Below, one piece after another: positions 61,113 through 64,000 of a DNA stretch of 64,000 bases; the first letter of the stretch is position 1; each line of letters begins with the position of its first letter. This DNA comes from Tridacna crocea. Lineage: Eukaryota; Mollusca; Bivalvia; Cardiida; Cardiidae. Under the pieces are notes generated by a model that saw nothing but the letters and a program-made list of their open reading frames with translations, was not told the DNA's origin and made no database searches. The translations under genes and the position numbers were made by a program. The stretch is taken from the NCBI GenBank assembly GCA_943736015.1, contig OX031062.1:57772962-57836961 (forward strand), read 5' to 3'.

Positions 61113-61339
61113 TTAACTCTTTACCATACAATCCCGACTTTTTGTGACCCTGAGAAAGCAAACTTTTAAAATATTGTTGGAAAAGGAGAAAACACTGCTA
61201 ACCAGCATTTTCTCCATTTCTCATTATGTTTTCTTCCCTTTCTAAATAAATTTTCAATTTTTAATTCACATTTATTTTGTTGTCTGCAAATATTTCAATT
61301 TGGACAAGTCCAAAATTTAGTCATTTGGTAAAGATTTAA
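61113..61339 (-). mobile_element. PB1 MITE, minus, second nested copy
   Basis: Flanks GAACAATT|TTAA and TTAA|AGAGGACCTC rejoin to the array consensus GAACAATTTTTTTAAAGAGG. Core decayed (ACACTGCTAACCAGCATT). Confidence 0.92.
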
Positions 61340-61515
61340 AGAGGACCTCCCAAGGAACATTCCAGCCAAGTATGATCCAAATTAACTCAGTGGTTTAGGA
61401 AGGGTTGATGTTTAAATAATTGTTGACGAAGCACAACAGCCAACGCACGACAGACGGACAGCGGGTGATCCTAAAAGCTCCCCTCAAGCATGTTGTGAGC
61501 AGGCTTAGATGCCCT

Positions 61516-61734
61516 TGTTTACCAAACAACATACATGCAGTCTATGACAGCTGGTCTAAACTGAAAGCGCTTGTGGACGATAAATCAAGAATGGAACAAA
61601 TGACAAAGTTTTTCTCAATAAGAGTAGAAACATTGTGAGAGAAGAAGAAAATGCTGCTTTCCAGCATTTTCTTTTTTTCCCAAAATGTTTCCAAAAACAG
61701 TTTACCCAAAGGTAATTAAAAGTTTGATGGTAGA
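61516..61734 (+). mobile_element. PB1 MITE, plus, diverged
   Basis: TGTTTACCAAACAACATACA left arm. Core ATGCTGCTTTCCAGCAT. Right end lost. Confidence 0.7.
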
Positions 61735-61994
61735 GACCTAGTCAGATTGCAACATATATATCTTCAGTAGGGACACATCTTCGCGAGCCAAGTTTACCAT
61801 CACTACATAAAGTGTATAAAACCATGTGTTGAAAATACCCAGCGCAGCGCACACGTGGACCTCGTGTGCCGCATACTGTGACACCGTTCGAGAGAGGAAT
61901 GATTACGCAAGTTCAGTGTAAAAAATCGTGCAACTTCATAATTTCGTTAAAAAGTTATAGGCTTACTATACAAACTTAAAAGTGTCCCTTGTAT

Positions 61995-62088
61995 CTCTTT
62001 GGCTCGGTGGTTATGGTATTGGTCTTTTAAACCTCGAAAAACGAGGACCTTGTCTGCCACGGGTTCGAATCCCCCTACATGTAGTTAG
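61995..62088 (+). other. tRNA-like pseudogene or SINE head, Lys(UUU)-like
   Basis: A-box-like TTGGCTCGGTGGTTATGG, anticodon-loop-like GGTCTTTTAAACC, then an extra CTCGAAAAACGAG hairpin, and an exact B box GGGTTCGAATCCCC. The acceptor and T stems do not pair properly, so a working tRNA is unlikely. Confidence 0.45.
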
Positions 62089-62233
62089 TTTATTAGCCAT
62101 GCATTTTTTGCAAACTTTCACGTTCGCAAGATAGTCATTCATTTTTTTGCCAGTGACTGTAACTTTGATAAGCCCAACTGGGTAGATTAGTGACTAGATT
62201 ATCTGATGTGAAGACTGCTGGTTCTCTATGTGG

Positions 62234-62461
62234 TTAACTCTTTACCACACGAGAAAATTTTAGACTGGTCCAAATTGAAAGCATTTGCAGACGACAAAAT
62301 AAAGGTGATTGAAAACTTGAAATTTGTTCTTGGAAGGGTAGAAACACTGTGGGAAAAGGAGAAAATGCTGGTTACCAGCATTTTCTCCTTTTCCCACAGT
62401 GTTTTCAAAAGGCTTCTTTCTCAGGGGCATCAAAAGTAGGGATTGTGTAGTAATGGGTTAA
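62234..62461 (+). mobile_element. PB1 MITE, plus, type 1, reference-quality copy
   Basis: TTAACTCTTTACCACACGAG to TAATGGGTTAA. Stem CACTGTGGGAAAAGGAG and CTCCTTTTCCCACAGTG pair perfectly around ATGCTGGTTACCAGCAT. It is close to the copy at 8219. Confidence 0.95.
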
Positions 62462-62674
62462 CTCAAACCTCAAAATTTAGTCTTGTCCAATTTGAAAGCA
62501 TTTGCAGATGACAAAATAAATGTGAATCAAAATATGAAACTTGACTTTAGAAGAGTAGAAAACATTGTGGGAAAAGGAGACAATGATGATTTCCAGCATT
62601 TTCTCCTTTTCAAACGATGTTTTCAGACAGCTCCTTCCTCTGGGTTATAAAAACCAGGGTTTTTTTTGTAAAAG
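62458..62674 (+). mobile_element. PB1 MITE, plus, right end lost
   Basis: TTAACTCAAACCTCAAAATT: the first arm bases are deleted. Core GGAGACAATGATGATTTCCA decayed. Shares TTAA with the previous copy. Confidence 0.8.
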
Positions 62675-62716
62675 CAAACTTCTTTCAGGAATCTTTCTTG
62701 TCAACTCTGATATATG

Positions 62717-64000
62717 TGAAAAAGAGGGCCATGATGGCCCTGAAATCACTTGCCTGAGTCTATTGACCAAACGTGAACCATCTAGTTTCCCAGTGACCTA
62801 GTTTTTTATCAGACATTACCCATCATGGCACACTTTTGAGATATCAATAAGACAAACATTTTGACCAAGTTTCATGAGTATTGGACTGAAAATGTGGCTT
62901 CTACAGCGTACAAAAGGTTTTTCTAAGATTTCACCAAGTGACCTGAGTTTTGGACCTGACAATTACCCATTATCAAACTCTTCTCAGACATCACCAAAAC
63001 AAACATTCTGACCAAGTCTGAAGAGTATCAGGCAGAAAATGTAGCCTCTAACGTGTACACAAGATTTTTCTAATATTTGACCCATTGACCTAGTTTTTGA
63101 CTCCACATGACCCATTTTCAAACTCATTCAAGGTATCACCAGGACATTAATTATGAAGAAGTTTTAGGAGTATCAGACTGAAAATGTGTCTTCCAGAGCA
63201 TACAAAAGGTGTTTATAACATTTGACCTATTGAACCGGTTTTTGACCCAACATGACCCATTTTCAAACTCATCCAAGATATTATAAAGGCAAACATTCTG
63301 ACTTATTTTCAAGAGTGTTGGACTGAAAATGTGGCATCCAGAACATATGCAAGGTTTTTCTAAGATTTGACCTGGTGAACTAGTTTTTAACCCCCAATGA
63401 CCTATTTTCAAACTTGTCTAATATATTAAGGAAAACATTCTGACCAACTAACAAGAGTTTTGGACTGAAAATGTGGCCTCTAGAGCCTACAAAAGGTTTT
63501 TCTAACATTTGACTTGGTGACCTAGTTTTTGACTCCACAAGACTTATTTTCAAACTCGTCCAAGATATCATAAAGGCAAATATTCTGACCAACGTTCAAG
63601 AGTTTTGGACTGAAAATGTGGCCTCTAGAGCGTACAAAAGGTTTTTCTAAGATTTGACCTAGTGACCTAGTTTTTGACCCCACATGACCCATTTTCAAAC
63701 TCGTCCAAGATATCATAAAGGCAAATATTCTGACCAACTTTCAAGAGTTTTGGACTGAAAATGTGGCCTCTAGAGCATACCCAAGGTTTTTCTAGAATTT
63801 GACCTAGTGACCCAATTTTTGACCCCACATGACCCATTTTCGATCTTGTTCGAGATATCATCCAATTTTCATGAGTATCCAACTGAAAATGTGGCCTTTA
63901 GAGCTTACACAAGGTTTTCTAAGATTTGACCTATTGACCTAGTTTTTCACCCCACATGACCCATTTTCAAACTCGTCCGAGATATCATCCTAGATTTCAT
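62717..64000 (+). mobile_element. tandem-array element, 145-bp period, running off the window
   Basis: Head AAAGAGGGCCATGATGGCCC with TGAAATCACTTGCCTGAG, then about eight units marked by GACTGAAAATGTGGCC. Anchors at 62884, 63031, 63176, 63321, 63463, 63608 and 63753 are 142-147 bp apart. The unit has TTTTTGACCCCACATGACCC and TTTTCTAAGATTTGACCTAG. It has the same head class as the 166-bp element but an unrelated body. The period is not divisible by three and the minus frames it produces are not genes. Confidence 0.85.

Larger units (their letters stand above)
60296..61500 (+). mobile_element. tandem-array element (166-bp family) split by two PB1 copies
   Basis: Head ACAAGAGGGCAAAGGTGGCC with CTGGATTCCTCACC. 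Units marked by GTGCAAGTAGCCCCCATTCA (60501) and GTGCAAGTAGTTCCAATTCA. Tail GGTTGCCATGGCAACC to GACAGACGGACAGCGGGTGA. PB1 copies at 60543-60771 and 61113-61339 interrupt it. It lies in the intron before the orphan exon. Confidence 0.82.

Noticed and set aside
63151..63882. Four overlapping minus-strand frames with similar peptides, resembling a repeat protein
   Set aside because: They are produced by the 145-bp tandem unit. The period is not a multiple of three, each frame ends within its unit, and there are no splice sites.

Overview
The window is nuclear DNA of an animal, most probably a bivalve mollusc of the clam type. Three lines support this. The one fully readable gene has 12 short coding exons and consensus GT/AG introns. 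The DNA is AT-rich and crowded with short inverted-repeat elements. The tandem-repeat elements with a 'GAGGGCCAAGATGGCCCT' head and the tRNA-headed SINEs are of the kind found in clam and mussel genomes. The species call is inference. No prokaryotic gene, CRISPR array, rRNA or intact tRNA was found.

Genes. The anchor is a complete NOL9 gene (polynucleotide 5'-hydroxyl kinase of pre-rRNA processing) on the minus strand, 46774 down to 28353. It has 12 coding exons with every splice phase consistent, and predicts 773 residues. Three other coding pieces can be read. A two-exon P2X7-intracellular-domain-like ORF lies at 6424-4929 (minus), and its last residues and stop codon come from a transposon. 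An orphan terminal exon lies at 60194-60044 (minus), its gene presumably continuing right of the window. A frameshifted exon relic of a multicopy protein lies at 225-441 (plus). A 38-codon membrane micro-ORF at 9527-9411 (minus) is only a candidate.

Repeats. The window is dominated by one family, here called PB1. It is a 200-285 bp MITE flanked by TTAA with ends TTAACYCTTTACC, built round a perfect palindrome of about 66 bp (type-1 centre ATGCTGGTTACCAGCAT). By hand tally there are about 100 copies and fragments, covering roughly a third of the window. Its ends and TTAA targets suggest piggyBac mobilisation. In the entries, 'plus' PB1 means the long arm (ACCAAACGACAAAATTTTAG) is on the left. 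Type 1 has core ATGCTGG/CCAGCAT; type 2 has ATTGCTCGTTACGAGCAAT; type 3 has GGTGAAATTGCTCG/CGAGCAATTTCACC. Other inverted-repeat families are B (AGATCAGACTGCAC hairpin), C (GTATTCACCAACCATTC ends), D (CACAGGAATTTGACATTC, 7-bp target duplication), E (GACGCTCCGGTGATC), F (GGTAGACTGGTCC) and G (AGCTCCAGATA). There are also two SINEs with exact target duplications, a 1.1 kb DNA transposon in NOL9 intron 11, and tandem-array elements with 166 bp (48.3-49.8 kb, 60.3-61.5 kb) and 145 bp (62.7-64 kb) periods.

Layout. 0-6.4 kb: exon relic, PB1 copies, P2X7-like ORF. 6.4-8.2 kb: PB1-free interval. 8.2-28.3 kb: intergenic MITE field with a PB1-free gap at 18-21.9 kb. 28.3-46.8 kb: NOL9, introns packed with PB1, exons clean. 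47-52 kb: hairpin D, 166-bp array, degenerate PB1. 52.4-56.2 kb: PB1-free interval with an unexplained dispersed 14-mer, CTCACCTCCGTAAC, in both orientations. 56-64 kb: arrays, SINE, PB1 clusters and the orphan exon.
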